A stretch of DNA of 44,231 nt from JAZDMK01 sp043800975. Lineage in GTDB: Bacteria; Bacteroidota; Bacteroidia; Bacteroidales; JAHJDW01. The position numbers were made by a program, and so were the translations under genes. The stretch lies in contig JAZDMK010000277.1 of NCBI GenBank assembly GCA_043800975.1, positions 1 to 44,231 on the forward strand, in the 5' to 3' direction. The notes under the pieces are model-generated. The model did not search any database, was not told the origin of the DNA, and worked only from the letters and a program-made list of their open reading frames with translations. Below are positions 24,141-32,712 of the stretch, in pieces (positions within the stretch are counted from its first letter, which is position 1; each line of letters starts with the position of its first letter).

Positions 24141-25481
24141 ATGGCATTTCTTTTCACTTCCGAATCTGTATCCGAAGGCCATCCTGATAAAGTGGCTGAT
24201 CAGATTTCTGATGCATTACTGGATGAATTTCTCAAAGGCGACCCCAATTCAAAGGTAGCCTGCGAAACACTTGTTACTACCGGCCTTGTGGTGCTTGCCG
24301 GTGAAGTACACACACAGAGTTATGTGGATGTACAGGAAACCGCCCGCGGCGTGATCAACGAAATTGGTTACACCAAAGGTGAATATATGTTTGAAAGCAA
24401 ATCATGCGGTGTGATCTCCGCTATCCACGAACAGTCGGGCGACATCCGCCAGGGTGTGGATAATAAAAAACCCGAAGAACAGGGCGCTGGCGATCAGGGA
24501 ATGATGTTCGGTTATGCCTGCCGCGAAATGGACAACTATATGCCCATGCCTATTGAGCTGGCTCATATCTTCCTGCAGGAACTGGCCGCCATTCGCCGCG
24601 AAGGTAAAAAAATGAAATACCTCCGCCCCGATTCAAAATCACAAATCACAATTGAATACGACGACAACGGAACACCCAAACGCATTGATGCCATTGTGAT
24701 TTCCACACAGCACGATGAATTTGTTCTTCCTGTCAATAAATCGGACAAAGCTTATTCCGATGCAGAAAAGAAAATGCAGGATGTAATTCGCAAAGACGTA
24801 AAAGAAATTCTGATTCCCCGCGTAGTAAAGACATTACCGGCTCGCGTTCAGAAACTTTTCAAAAATGATTATCATTTATATGTCAACCCAACCGGCAAGT
24901 TTGTGATTGGTGGCCCTCACGGAGACAGTGGCCTGACAGGACGTAAAATTATTGTGGATACCTACGGTGGACGCGGTGCACACGGTGGCGGTGCTTTCTC
25001 TGGAAAAGATCCTTCAAAAGTAGACCGCTCTGCAGCCTATGCTATGCGCCACATTGCGAAGAACATGGTAGCAGCCGGTGTGGCTGATGAAATTTTAGTA
25101 CAGGTGGCTTATGCAATTGGCGTGGCTCAGCCTGTAGGACTTTTCATAAATTCATACGGTACTGCACATATTAAAGATGCCAAAGGAAAAATCATGTCCG
25201 ATGGTGATATTGCAAAACGCATGGCAAAGTTATACGACCTTCGCCCCTATTCTATTGTAAAAATGTTCGGACTGAAAAATCCGATCTTCCGCGAAACCGC
25301 ACGTTACGGCCATTTCGGACGTGATCATTTTGCAAAGGAAATCGAAGTATTCTATAAAGATGCTGATACCAAAACCAAAAAGGTGGATGGCAAAGAAAAG
25401 AATTTCAAAAAAGTGGAATTCTTTGCATGGGAAAAACTCGACTATGTAGCGAAAATTAAAAAAGAATTTGGTTTGAAATAA
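24141..25481 (+). CDS. metK: S-adenosylmethionine synthetase
   Basis: Makes S-adenosylmethionine from methionine and ATP. 446 residues, somewhat longer than the E. coli enzyme, with extra Lys-rich C-terminal sequence (TKKVDGKEKNFKKVEFF) often seen in this phylum. Family motifs: FTSESVSEGHPDKVADQISDA (His and Asp of the ATP/metal site), GAGDQGMMFGYA, and GGGAFSGKDPSKVDRSAAY. The leader carries a SAM-II-like riboswitch, so product feedback is expected. A terminator hairpin follows 19 bases after the stop. Confidence 0.97.
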   Translation: MAFLFTSESVSEGHPDKVADQISDALLDEFLKGDPNSKVACETLVTTGLVVLAGEVHTQSYVDVQETARGVINEIGYTKGEYMFESKSCGVISAIHEQSGDIRQGVDNKKPEEQGAGDQGMMFGYACREMDNYMPMPIELAHIFLQELAAIRREGKKMKYLRPDSKSQITIEYDDNGTPKRIDAIVISTQHDEFVLPVNKSDKAYSDAEKKMQDVIRKDVKEILIPRVVKTLPARVQKLFKNDYHLYVNPTGKFVIGGPHGDSGLTGRKIIVDTYGGRGAHGGGAFSGKDPSKVDRSAAYAMRHIAKNMVAAGVADEILVQVAYAIGVAQPVGLFINSYGTAHIKDAKGKIMSDGDIAKRMAKLYDLRPYSIVKMFGLKNPIFRETARYGHFGRDHFAKEIEVFYKDADTKTKKVDGKEKNFKKVEFFAWEKLDYVAKIKKEFGLK

Positions 25482-25499
25482 CCAATATCTTTAATATCG

Positions 25500-25540
25500 A
25501 ATCCCGGTTTCTGAGCTTGTCGAAGAACCGGGATTTTTAT
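25500..25540 (+). terminator. Rho-independent terminator of metK
   Basis: ATCCCGGTT (25501-25509) pairs with AACCGGGAT (25526-25534), followed by TTTTATTTT. The loop contains CTGAGCTTGTCGAAG, a 15-base sequence I remember as a frequent interspersed element in many bacterial genomes. Confidence 0.9.
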
Positions 25541-25541
25541 T

Positions 25542-26498
25542 TTAATTAAAACAATATTTCGCTGTTCTCTTATCGCCCGTTTTTTTTATAACTTTTTCTT
25601 TACAGGCCAACATTAAATCACGGCTTGCAGTAGCTGTAGAAATGTTTTTAAATGCCAACATATAATCGTGACGGGTGAATTCACTTTTTCCAAAAATCTC
25701 TTTTGCATTTGATATTCTGTCTTTGGCAGTATGAATAAGGTTTTTTGTTTTAAGCAACTCTTCCAAAGCCTTATCAATGATTTGAAGCATGAATACAATA
25801 AACGTAGTTGAATTGCCTGCTTTGTCAGATGCAGATAATGCTTCGTAATATTTTTTCTGACGTGCTTTAATCAAAGATTCTGTGGGCAAAAATTCAAATA
25901 CGGGATTGTACCGCATCAGCAATGCAGTTTGCCAAAGCCTGCCCATTCGTCCGTTTCCGTCCATAAACGGGTGAATAAATTCCAGCTCGTAATGAAAAAC
26001 ACAACTTTTAATTAATAAGATCTCATCATCCTTCTTCAGGTAGTCAAACAAATCGTTCATCAAAGCTTTCACAGCGCTTCCGGGAGGCGGAAGGTGAGTG
26101 AGCTTTTTTCCTTTTACAATCCCAACCGCTTTTGTTCTCAGATAACCGGGATATTCGGCGAGACCCTTCATTAAAATGGAATGTGCTTTACAAAAAGAAA
26201 TAAGGTTAAATGCTTTAAATTTACCAAGCAGGTTATAAACTTCAATTGCATTTTTAACTTCTGTAATTTCACTTTTCAGTCCGGTTACCCTTTTGTTCTC
26301 CAGCAAAGCTGTAATTTGTTTTTCTGAAAGCGTATTGCCTTCGATTTCAAGGGTAGATTGTATGGTTTTAATACGATTCTTTTTCCGAAGTTCTGCAGGA
26401 GGCCTTTGCAGAAACAAAGTGGCTGCAGCGCCCGTCTTTTCTGATATTGAAACGATAAGCTTTTGAATTTCGGAAGTAATCTGATACGGAGGACGCAT
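25542..26498 (-). CDS. Fic family AMP-transferase with inhibitory motif and C-terminal winged helix
   Basis: 318 residues from the ATG at 26498 (MRPPYQITSEIQKL), the usual start for this Fic subfamily; another ATG at 26513 lies inside a palindrome. The Fic active site HPFMDGNGRMGR (from His176) is complete, so nucleotide transfer (usually AMP from ATP to a hydroxyl side chain of a target protein) is expected. An inhibitory-helix motif TLEIEG (T/SxxxEG) at about residues 49-54 is N-terminal to the Fic core (class II). The last 60 residues (EFTRHDYMLAFKNISTATASRD and onward) resemble a winged-helix DNA-binding domain. Together with the operator-like palindrome at its promoter this suggests autoregulation. 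Confidence 0.9.
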   Translation of the reverse strand: MRPPYQITSEIQKLIVSISEKTGAAATLFLQRPPAELRKKNRIKTIQSTLEIEGNTLSEKQITALLENKRVTGLKSEITEVKNAIEVYNLLGKFKAFNLISFCKAHSILMKGLAEYPGYLRTKAVGIVKGKKLTHLPPPGSAVKALMNDLFDYLKKDDEILLIKSCVFHYELEFIHPFMDGNGRMGRLWQTALLMRYNPVFEFLPTESLIKARQKKYYEALSASDKAGNSTTFIVFMLQIIDKALEELLKTKNLIHTAKDRISNAKEIFGKSEFTRHDYMLAFKNISTATASRDLMLACKEKVIKKTGDKRTAKYCFN

Positions 26499-26501
26499 GA
26501 G

Positions 26502-26525
26502 TGATAGTATCATTTGATACTATCA
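26502..26525 (-). promoter_or_regulatory. Doubled palindromic operator candidate at the fic promoter
   Basis: TGATAGTATCA (26502-26512) and TGATACTATCA (26515-26525) are perfect inverted arms separated by two bases. Each arm is itself a palindrome of the form TGATA-N-TATCA, so two identical half-site pairs lie 13 bases apart. On the minus strand the -7-like box TACTTTTG (26531-26524) runs into the first arm, so bound protein would cover the transcription start. The probable ligand is the Fic protein's own winged-helix domain. Confidence 0.7.
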
Positions 26526-26531
26526 AAAGTA
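26524..26531 (-). promoter_or_regulatory. Predicted -7 box of the fic gene
   Basis: Minus-strand TACTTTTG matches TAnnTTTG, predicting a start near 26518 and a leader of about 20 bases. No -33 element at the usual distance was found. Confidence 0.5.
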
Positions 26532-26566
26532 CAACTTTTTTTAATAAAAAAATGAAGAAGCAAAAA

Positions 26567-27790
26567 TTATTTCCTGAACCCCAAGCCCGCTCTCACAAAG
26601 AACCCTTTCGAAAGTGTTTCTCCTGGCAGAAAACCGTCGGTTTTGTATCCACCCTGAGCCGTGAAGAAAAAAGGAATTCTTTTTATGTTAGGATTGTATG
26701 ATGCTGTCAGCGAAAGACAACCGCCCGTTCCAGAAGGAGTTTCACGCCATTTCGTTTTCTCATCCTGAAGGCGCAGTGAGGGCTGATTCCATACATCAAC
26801 AGCTGCATCCAGGAAAATATTTTTTGTTTTCACAATATTAAATGCAGCCATACCTGCACCCCAGAAATTTTTAAAATAAAAATCCCCGAGACGACCGTAC
26901 AGTTTGAAAAGCTTTGATTTGTATTTCAGATAATGATCTGAATAAAACTCGGAACCGAATGGTGTAAGTCCATAATGAAAAGAAGGCAAATAGCGAATAT
27001 TCTTTATTCGAATCGATGGAAATTTTGAAACAATTTTTCCTTTAAAAATGTATTTCAGCCAGTTCACGGTAGCGATAAACTGAAAAGGATCCAGCGCACC
27101 AATCAGCGACTGTTGTGCCAGACGGTGGATATCATATTTCCTTCCCGACTTGTAATACTTAATATTCATGTCGTACATGTATTGATTGATATCACCGAAT
27201 TCTTTAAACAGATTTTGAAAAATATAGGCCGTGATATTATGATGTCCGCCCATGTATAAAAAGTAATCCCGGTAATTCATACTATCATCTGCAATCCATC
27301 GGTTGCGAAGCATTCCCGACAAAATAGTATTGGCTTCATTGCCAGCGATCAGCATGGAAACGCTTTCGTCAAATGTAGAATTGATGGGAATGTATCCATC
27401 GGCAAAGCCATGGCCATCGCCGAATGGCGGAGGCAAACTCAGATGAAATGAAATATTTGTGTAATTGAATTCATTGAAACGCGCGCAATGCCCGAACACC
27501 TCATGTTGAGTTAATCCGACCATGTAATCGAGCGGATAATCTACCGCCACCGACTTCATGAGGCGATAGCCGCAATTGAGTATATACCCGCCCTTATTAC
27601 TATCCGAAGCGATAGCAAGTGGAAATACTTTTTCTTCGAAGGAATACAACCCGTGATGCAGGGTCAGCAGATTTTCTGCACCACTGATTGAAGTGTATTT
27701 TCTCTCATACAATAGCCGATGTTCATTCTGAGCTGACAGCTTGTTCAATGAGCAAAGCAGAAAAAGTAAAAAGATGAATTTACTGACCAT
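26567..27790 (-). CDS. Secreted/outer-membrane protein with HEVFGH motif, function unknown
   Basis: A 407-residue protein with a signal peptide (MVSKFIFLLFLLCSLNKLSAQ). At residues 96-101 is HEVFGH, followed by CARFNEFN, and about 50 residues later AGNEAN; His/Glu patterns of this kind can bind zinc, but HExxxH is not the standard HExxH zincin motif. The second half is rich in aromatic and alternating residues and ends with a terminal phenylalanine-type strand pattern (GFFVRAGLGFRK), consistent with a beta-barrel or outer-membrane association. I do not recognise the family. It is upstream of the fic gene on the same strand (68 bases) but that gene has its own promoter-like box. Confidence 0.65.
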   Translation of the reverse strand: MVSKFIFLLFLLCSLNKLSAQNEHRLLYERKYTSISGAENLLTLHHGLYSFEEKVFPLAIASDSNKGGYILNCGYRLMKSVAVDYPLDYMVGLTQHEVFGHCARFNEFNYTNISFHLSLPPPFGDGHGFADGYIPINSTFDESVSMLIAGNEANTILSGMLRNRWIADDSMNYRDYFLYMGGHHNITAYIFQNLFKEFGDINQYMYDMNIKYYKSGRKYDIHRLAQQSLIGALDPFQFIATVNWLKYIFKGKIVSKFPSIRIKNIRYLPSFHYGLTPFGSEFYSDHYLKYKSKLFKLYGRLGDFYFKNFWGAGMAAFNIVKTKNIFLDAAVDVWNQPSLRLQDEKTKWRETPSGTGGCLSLTASYNPNIKRIPFFFTAQGGYKTDGFLPGETLSKGFFVRAGLGFRK

Positions 27791-28118
27791 AGATTTTAAA
27801 AGAGAATAAAGATATTCATTTTATTAAAACTAGTAACAGCGATTTACAAAACATACTAAAACGCTGCAATGACTACCTGTCGGCATTTTTCGACAGATTA
27901 CCGATTGGGTTATGAACTGAGCGAAAGAATGTTTATCTTTGGCCTTGATTTGCTTCATTAAATTCCTCTGTTTAAAATTTATCACCGATTAATTTCATGA
28001 CGCTATTCAGAAACAAAACAGTTGTACCTATTTATCTGCCGACCGTTACCCGATTTTCATTCAGAAAGCTCCGACGGATTTTAGTATTACTGATTATTAA
28101 AATATAGATACAGATAAA
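27791..28118. other. Divergent intergenic region before the KAS III-like gene
   Basis: A 328-base region. It contains a small hairpin CTGTCG/CGACAG with an eight-base loop (27877-27896), a plus-strand -7-like box TATCTTTG (27934-27941), and a 36-codon frame (27997-28107) between that box and the next gene. A minus-strand TATCTTTA (27814-27807) may serve the leftward HEVFGH gene. Confidence 0.6.
27934..27941 (+). promoter_or_regulatory. Predicted -7 box upstream of the KAS III-like gene
   Basis: TATCTTTG followed by GCC is a good -7 match but lies 178 bases before the ATG at 28119, longer than the roughly 20-base leaders predicted for most other genes here. Confidence 0.45.
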
Positions 28119-29198
28119 ATGCGGAGTTTTCATTCTATCATTACCGGTTACGGATCGTACATCCCTGAAGAGGTTATCAGCAATGCTGACTTTATCAAGA
28201 ACAAGTTTTACAATGCATCCGGAGAACGGTTAGAAAAACCAACGGAAGACATCATTGAAAAATTTCAGCAAATCACTGAAATTGAGAAACGCAGGCACGT
28301 TGGCGACAATCTTGTGACTTCTGACATTGGATTTTTTGCAGCCCGCGAAGCACTTGCTTTTGGAGATACTGATAAGGAAACACTCGACTACATAATTGTC
28401 GCTCATAATTTTGGTGATGTTGTCAGCGTAGGTTCAGCCCCGATTCTTGTTCCCAGCATTGCTGCAAAAATTAAATTCAAGCTAGGTATAAAAAATCCGG
28501 ATACTGTTGCCTATGACATTTTATTTGGTTGCCCTGGCTGGTTGCAGGCTTTGATACAAGCCGATTATTTTATTAAATCAGGTCGTGCAAAAAAAATTCT
28601 TGTGGTTGGCGCTGAAGTTCTTTCCCGTGTTTCAGATCCGCACGATATTGACAGCATGATTTATTCTGATGGCGCTGGTGCAGTTGTTGTTGAAGCTGTA
28701 AGAGGCAGGAAACAAGTCGGAATTTTATATCATAAAACACGCTCTGATACTTTCAAACATTCACAGCTTTTAAAAATCGGACTTTCATACAACCCCCTCT
28801 ATTCGAATCAGGCCAATTTTTTAAAGATGGATGGAAAAAAATTATATGAATATGCATTGAATCATGTTCCCGAAGCTATTCAGGAATGCATTGATCATTG
28901 CGGGCTGAAGATTACTGATATTAAAAAAATTCTGATACACCAGGCCAACGCGAAAATGCTGAATTCAATTCTTTCACGTTTGTACAAATTATATGGGAAG
29001 AAATTATCTCCTTTGGACATTATGCCTCTTACCATTTCAAATTTAGGTAATAGTTCGGTGGCGACTCTCCCCACATTATTTGATCTTTTGATGAAAGGCG
29101 AACTGAAAACCGATCCCCTGAAAAAAGGCGATCATGTAGTTTTTGCTTCCGTTGGCGCAGGGATGAATATCAACGCGATGATTTATAAAATGCCCTGA
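28119..29198 (+). CDS. Beta-ketoacyl-ACP synthase III-like condensing enzyme
   Basis: A 359-residue thiolase-fold enzyme of the FabH/KAS III type, which starts acyl chains by condensing acyl-CoA with malonyl-ACP. The catalytic triad is intact: Cys138 in FGCPGW, His in LIHQANAKM (about residue 270) and Asn in SNLGNSSVATLP. It is about 30 residues longer than FabH because of an N-terminal insert (about 25-60, KNKFYNASGERLEKPTEDI) seen in a distinct Bacteroidota subgroup. It lies beside surface-sugar genes rather than fatty-acid genes, so a special lipid or secondary product is possible but unproven. Confidence 0.88.
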   Translation: MRSFHSIITGYGSYIPEEVISNADFIKNKFYNASGERLEKPTEDIIEKFQQITEIEKRRHVGDNLVTSDIGFFAAREALAFGDTDKETLDYIIVAHNFGDVVSVGSAPILVPSIAAKIKFKLGIKNPDTVAYDILFGCPGWLQALIQADYFIKSGRAKKILVVGAEVLSRVSDPHDIDSMIYSDGAGAVVVEAVRGRKQVGILYHKTRSDTFKHSQLLKIGLSYNPLYSNQANFLKMDGKKLYEYALNHVPEAIQECIDHCGLKITDIKKILIHQANAKMLNSILSRLYKLYGKKLSPLDIMPLTISNLGNSSVATLPTLFDLLMKGELKTDPLKKGDHVVFASVGAGMNINAMIYKMP

Positions 29199-29283
29199 TT
29201 TACGATTTACTTTGTTTTGAAAATGGTGTTGCAATCTGCACGGCAACAAAATTTGTTTTAAATTGCAGCTCTATTTCACAGGC

Positions 29284-30424
29284 ATGATTACCATTGTTAC
29301 AATTATTGGCGCCAGGCCACAAATTATTAAAGCTGCCGCTATCAGCAGAGCTATTGCAGCTCATTATTCTTCCCGCATACGCGAAATCATTGTACATACA
29401 GGTCAGCATTATGATGAAAATATGTCGGGTGTGTTTTTTGAAGAACTTGGAATTCCACGCCCTGACTATAATCTAAATGTAGGCTCCGGTTCACACGGCA
29501 TTCAAACTGCTGAGATGATTAGAGGTATTGAAGAAATTTTGTTAAAAGAAAAACCAAATTGCCTTTTGGTTTATGGCGATACGAATTCAACCTTGGCCGG
29601 TGCAATTGCTGCTTCAAAAATCCACGTTCCCATTGTGCATGTTGAGGCAGGTCTTCGCTCCTTCAACAAAAGTATGCCTGAGGAAATCAACCGTATTCTG
29701 TGTGATCATTGTTCCACACTTTTGTTTTCTCCAACTTCCACAGGATTAAAAAATCTGAAGAAGGAAGGATTTGCAAGCAATAACAAACCTCCTTACTCAT
29801 CCGACAATCCAAAAACTTTCCATTGCGGTGATGTGATGTACGACAACAGTCTTTACTTTGCTGAAGTAGCAGAGAAAAAAAATAAAATTGCAGAAAACGA
29901 AAATTTTATTCTCTGCACCATACATCGTGATAACAACACGGATGTTCCGGAAAGATTACAATCTATTTTTCGTGCACTGATCCGAATCATTTCAGATCAT
30001 CAAATGCATGTATATCTTCCGATTCATCCTCGCACAGCAAAAATGCTGGACGCAAATTTGGGTGAAGCGTTACATCATATAGTAAAAAACGAAAAACGCC
30101 TGCATCTGATTCCTCCTGCATCATTCCTTGATATGATTGCCCTTGAAAAAAAAATGCAGTATGGTCATCACTGATTCCGGCGGTGTTCAGAAGGAAGCTT
30201 ACTTTTTTCAGAAGCCCTGCATTATTGTACGCCCCCAAACGGAATGGGTAGAAATTGTGGAATCTGGCGCTGCTGTTATTACAGATGCCGATGAAAATAA
30301 AATTATTGCAGCTGCTCAACAATTTTTTCAAAATCCTCCGCAGCAATTTCCGCCGGTTTTCGGTGACGGAAAAGCAGCTGAATTTATTTGTAACGAAATA
30401 TTGAATTGCTTCGACCACGCATGA
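29284..30424 (+). pseudogene. wecB: UDP-N-acetylglucosamine 2-epimerase, frameshifted at an A9 run
   Basis: Converts UDP-GlcNAc to UDP-ManNAc for surface glycans. The first part, from ATG 29284, opens MITIVTIIGARPQIIKAAA and includes HTGQHYDENMS, VYGDTNSTLAGA and VHVEAGLRSF. It stops at 30174 after an out-of-frame tail. The rest of the domain (ITDSGGVQKEAYFFQKPCI, RPQTEWVE) continues in the next frame to 30424. The switch falls at nine A residues, 30146-30154; removing one A, or a +1 slip, gives one continuous protein of about 380 residues, the normal size. The stop overlaps the next start as ATGA. Sequencing error, real loss, or slippage-based expression are all possible; conserved sequence on both sides argues against old decay. 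Confidence 0.85.
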
Positions 30425-31731
30425 AAAGCGAAGTACTGATTTACGCTCCCAAGCTTACAAACCGCCTGCGCTTTGCAGCCGATTTTATTTTCGAAAGCAT
30501 TCTTGGTGTTACCGCAAACTATACAGATAAGAAGGAAGATGCACTAGCCACTTCGCTTCCGCTGATTGTATATGGCGACCCTTTTGAAAAAGGAATTTCG
30601 ATTCCTTCGGCAGGAATAATCAATGAAACTGGCGTTCATAAACTTGAACCAGTTCATTCAAAATGGGATGACACCGATATTTTTTTTCCTGTTCATGGCG
30701 AAACGGATTTGCCCTTTGATTTGTTCGGGGCTGCATTTTATTTGCTTTCGCGCTATGAAGAATACAATGAAATAAAACGCGATATTCACGGAAGGCCTAT
30801 TGCAACTAACACCCTGATGGGACGCAATCAGATTTTGCATCTTCCTTTAATTGACCAGTGGGCACTTAAACTTGCATCATTCATTCAGAAAAAATATCCG
30901 GAATGGAATTTTGCTGAACGCAAGTATCAGTATATCCCAACAATTGATGTAGACAATGCGTGGATGTATCTCAACAAAGGATCTTTCCGTACCTGGGGCG
31001 CCATGCTGAAGCTTTTGGTAAAAGGGAAATTCGGAGAAATAAAAAAACGAATCCGTGTTTTACAGCAGAAGGAACAGGATCCGTACAACGTTTATAATAC
31101 TTTATTTGCAATTCATAACGGTGCGAACCTGCGTGCAAAATATTTTTTTCTGTTTGCAGGATACAGCAAATACGATAAAGGATGCAACATACATAACATT
31201 GCTTTCCGAAGATTGATTGCCCGCGTAAATGATTATGCTGAAATCGGCATTCATCCATCCTATTATACAATTGAAAACAAAAAACGCATGCACGAGGAAG
31301 TGAGAAGGATGTCGAACTTTCTTGAGGAACCTGTAACATCTTCCCGTCAACATTTTCTTCGCTTAAAACTTCCTGAAACTTATACAGAACTGGTTAATTG
31401 CCGCATTCGAAACGATTTCAGCATGGGCTTTGCTGATTCTATTGGTTTTCGCACAGGTACCTGCACGCCGCATTTGTTCTACGATCTTGAAATTGAAACT
31501 CCGGTGAATATTAAAATTTTTCCGCTGGCAATTATGGATACTACGCTGAACCGCTACATGCATCTTTCACCAGACGAAGCAAAATCTGAAGCTTTAAAAA
31601 TTTACACTGAAGTAAAAAAGGTAAACGGCACTCTGGTCACGCTCTGGCACAATGAATCGATGGGTGGAGTTAATGAATGGGCTGGTTGGGAGAATATATA
31701 TGCTGATCTGGTAAGAATTTTTGCTGTTTAG
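30421..31731 (+). CDS. Polysaccharide deacetylase family protein
   Basis: 436 residues from the ATG at 30421, which overlaps the epimerase stop; a start 15 bases earlier is less likely. The region after residue 155 has NodB-like features: TIDVDNAWMY with paired aspartates, EIGIHPSYYT, and a late histidine in TLWHNESMGG. The first 150 residues form a separate domain typical of Bacteroidota homologues (the DUF7033-type N terminus). It would remove acetyl groups from a surface sugar. Its coupling to wecB suggests an N-acetylmannosamine-containing glycan. Confidence 0.78.
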   Translation: MKSEVLIYAPKLTNRLRFAADFIFESILGVTANYTDKKEDALATSLPLIVYGDPFEKGISIPSAGIINETGVHKLEPVHSKWDDTDIFFPVHGETDLPFDLFGAAFYLLSRYEEYNEIKRDIHGRPIATNTLMGRNQILHLPLIDQWALKLASFIQKKYPEWNFAERKYQYIPTIDVDNAWMYLNKGSFRTWGAMLKLLVKGKFGEIKKRIRVLQQKEQDPYNVYNTLFAIHNGANLRAKYFFLFAGYSKYDKGCNIHNIAFRRLIARVNDYAEIGIHPSYYTIENKKRMHEEVRRMSNFLEEPVTSSRQHFLRLKLPETYTELVNCRIRNDFSMGFADSIGFRTGTCTPHLFYDLEIETPVNIKIFPLAIMDTTLNRYMHLSPDEAKSEALKIYTEVKKVNGTLVTLWHNESMGGVNEWAGWENIYADLVRIFAV

Positions 31732-31766
31732 TAAACTTTTTGTAATTTTAACCCAATTGTAAACGA

Positions 31767-32687
31767 ATGCCTGTTCGTTATTTCACACATAATGAAATTG
31801 ACAAAAACCTCTGGGATGATACTGTTACTCGTTCACCCAACGGAGTGTTCTATGCTTTGAGCTGGTACCTCGATCTGGTTTCTCCAGGCTGGGATGCATT
31901 AGCTGATGAAAATTATGAAAGCATTTTCCCGCTTACACACAAAAAAAAGTACGGCATTTCCTATTTATGTCAGCCACGCTTTACACAACAACTTGGATTA
32001 ATTTCCAAAGCACGTGTTTCCAGCGATCGCGTTAATCTGTTCCTTCATTCTTTTCCCAGGCAGTTTCGTTATGTAGAAATTAATCTGAATAAAGACAACA
32101 TCGCATCGCAGGAAGGTTTTATTTTCAAACAAAATATTGACCTCGAACTTGATATATCGTCAGACATTTCTGAAATCCGAAAAGCATATTCTCAAAACCT
32201 GACGCGAAATCTTAAGAAAGCTGCGAAGAGTGAATTGCATTACGAACAGGGAGCAACGAATATACATGACATGATCAGCCTGTTCAGAAAAAACAAAGGC
32301 AGCGAGCTGGATAATTTAAGCAGTACTGATTACGCACTCCTATCCCTTTTATTAAATGAAATTATAAGGCACGGAAAAGGAGAAGTGCATAGTGCTTTCA
32401 ACAAATCAGGCAACATGATTGCGGCTGCTTTTTTTGCAACTTTCCGTGAAAAAAGAATTTTTCTTTTTTCGGCAACCTGCCGTGAATCGAAAGAAACAGG
32501 AGCCATGTCGGGATTGATTGATCATTATATCAGCTTAAATTGCGGTCAAAAATGCATTCTTGATTTTGAAGGATCGAATGACACAAAACTTGCGCGTTTT
32601 TATCGCGGCTTTGGTTCAAAGGCATTTACCTATCAGCAAGTAAAGAAAAATAATTTACCTCCGGTACTGCGCTGGATGAAAAAATAA
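31767..32687 (+). CDS. GNAT/FemAB-like acyltransferase
   Basis: A 306-residue protein with the length and general pattern of FemAB/GNAT-fold proteins that transfer amino acids or acyl groups in envelope synthesis. Recognisable parts are the opening MPVRYFTHNEIDKNLWDDTV with the aromatic YALSWYLDL, and a C-terminal stretch ILDFEGSNDTKLARFYRGFGSK like the FEGS-x-FYxxFG ending of this group. It follows the deacetylase by 35 bases and could modify the same glycan. The substrate is unknown. Confidence 0.7.
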   Translation: MPVRYFTHNEIDKNLWDDTVTRSPNGVFYALSWYLDLVSPGWDALADENYESIFPLTHKKKYGISYLCQPRFTQQLGLISKARVSSDRVNLFLHSFPRQFRYVEINLNKDNIASQEGFIFKQNIDLELDISSDISEIRKAYSQNLTRNLKKAAKSELHYEQGATNIHDMISLFRKNKGSELDNLSSTDYALLSLLLNEIIRHGKGEVHSAFNKSGNMIAAAFFATFREKRIFLFSATCRESKETGAMSGLIDHYISLNCGQKCILDFEGSNDTKLARFYRGFGSKAFTYQQVKKNNLPPVLRWMKK

Positions 32688-32712
32688 GTAATATTGCACA
32701 AAAGCAAGAACG

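Noticed and set aside
27997..28107. 36-codon frame as a firm gene
   Set aside because: No homology or conservation can be seen from one sequence; kept only as an observation.
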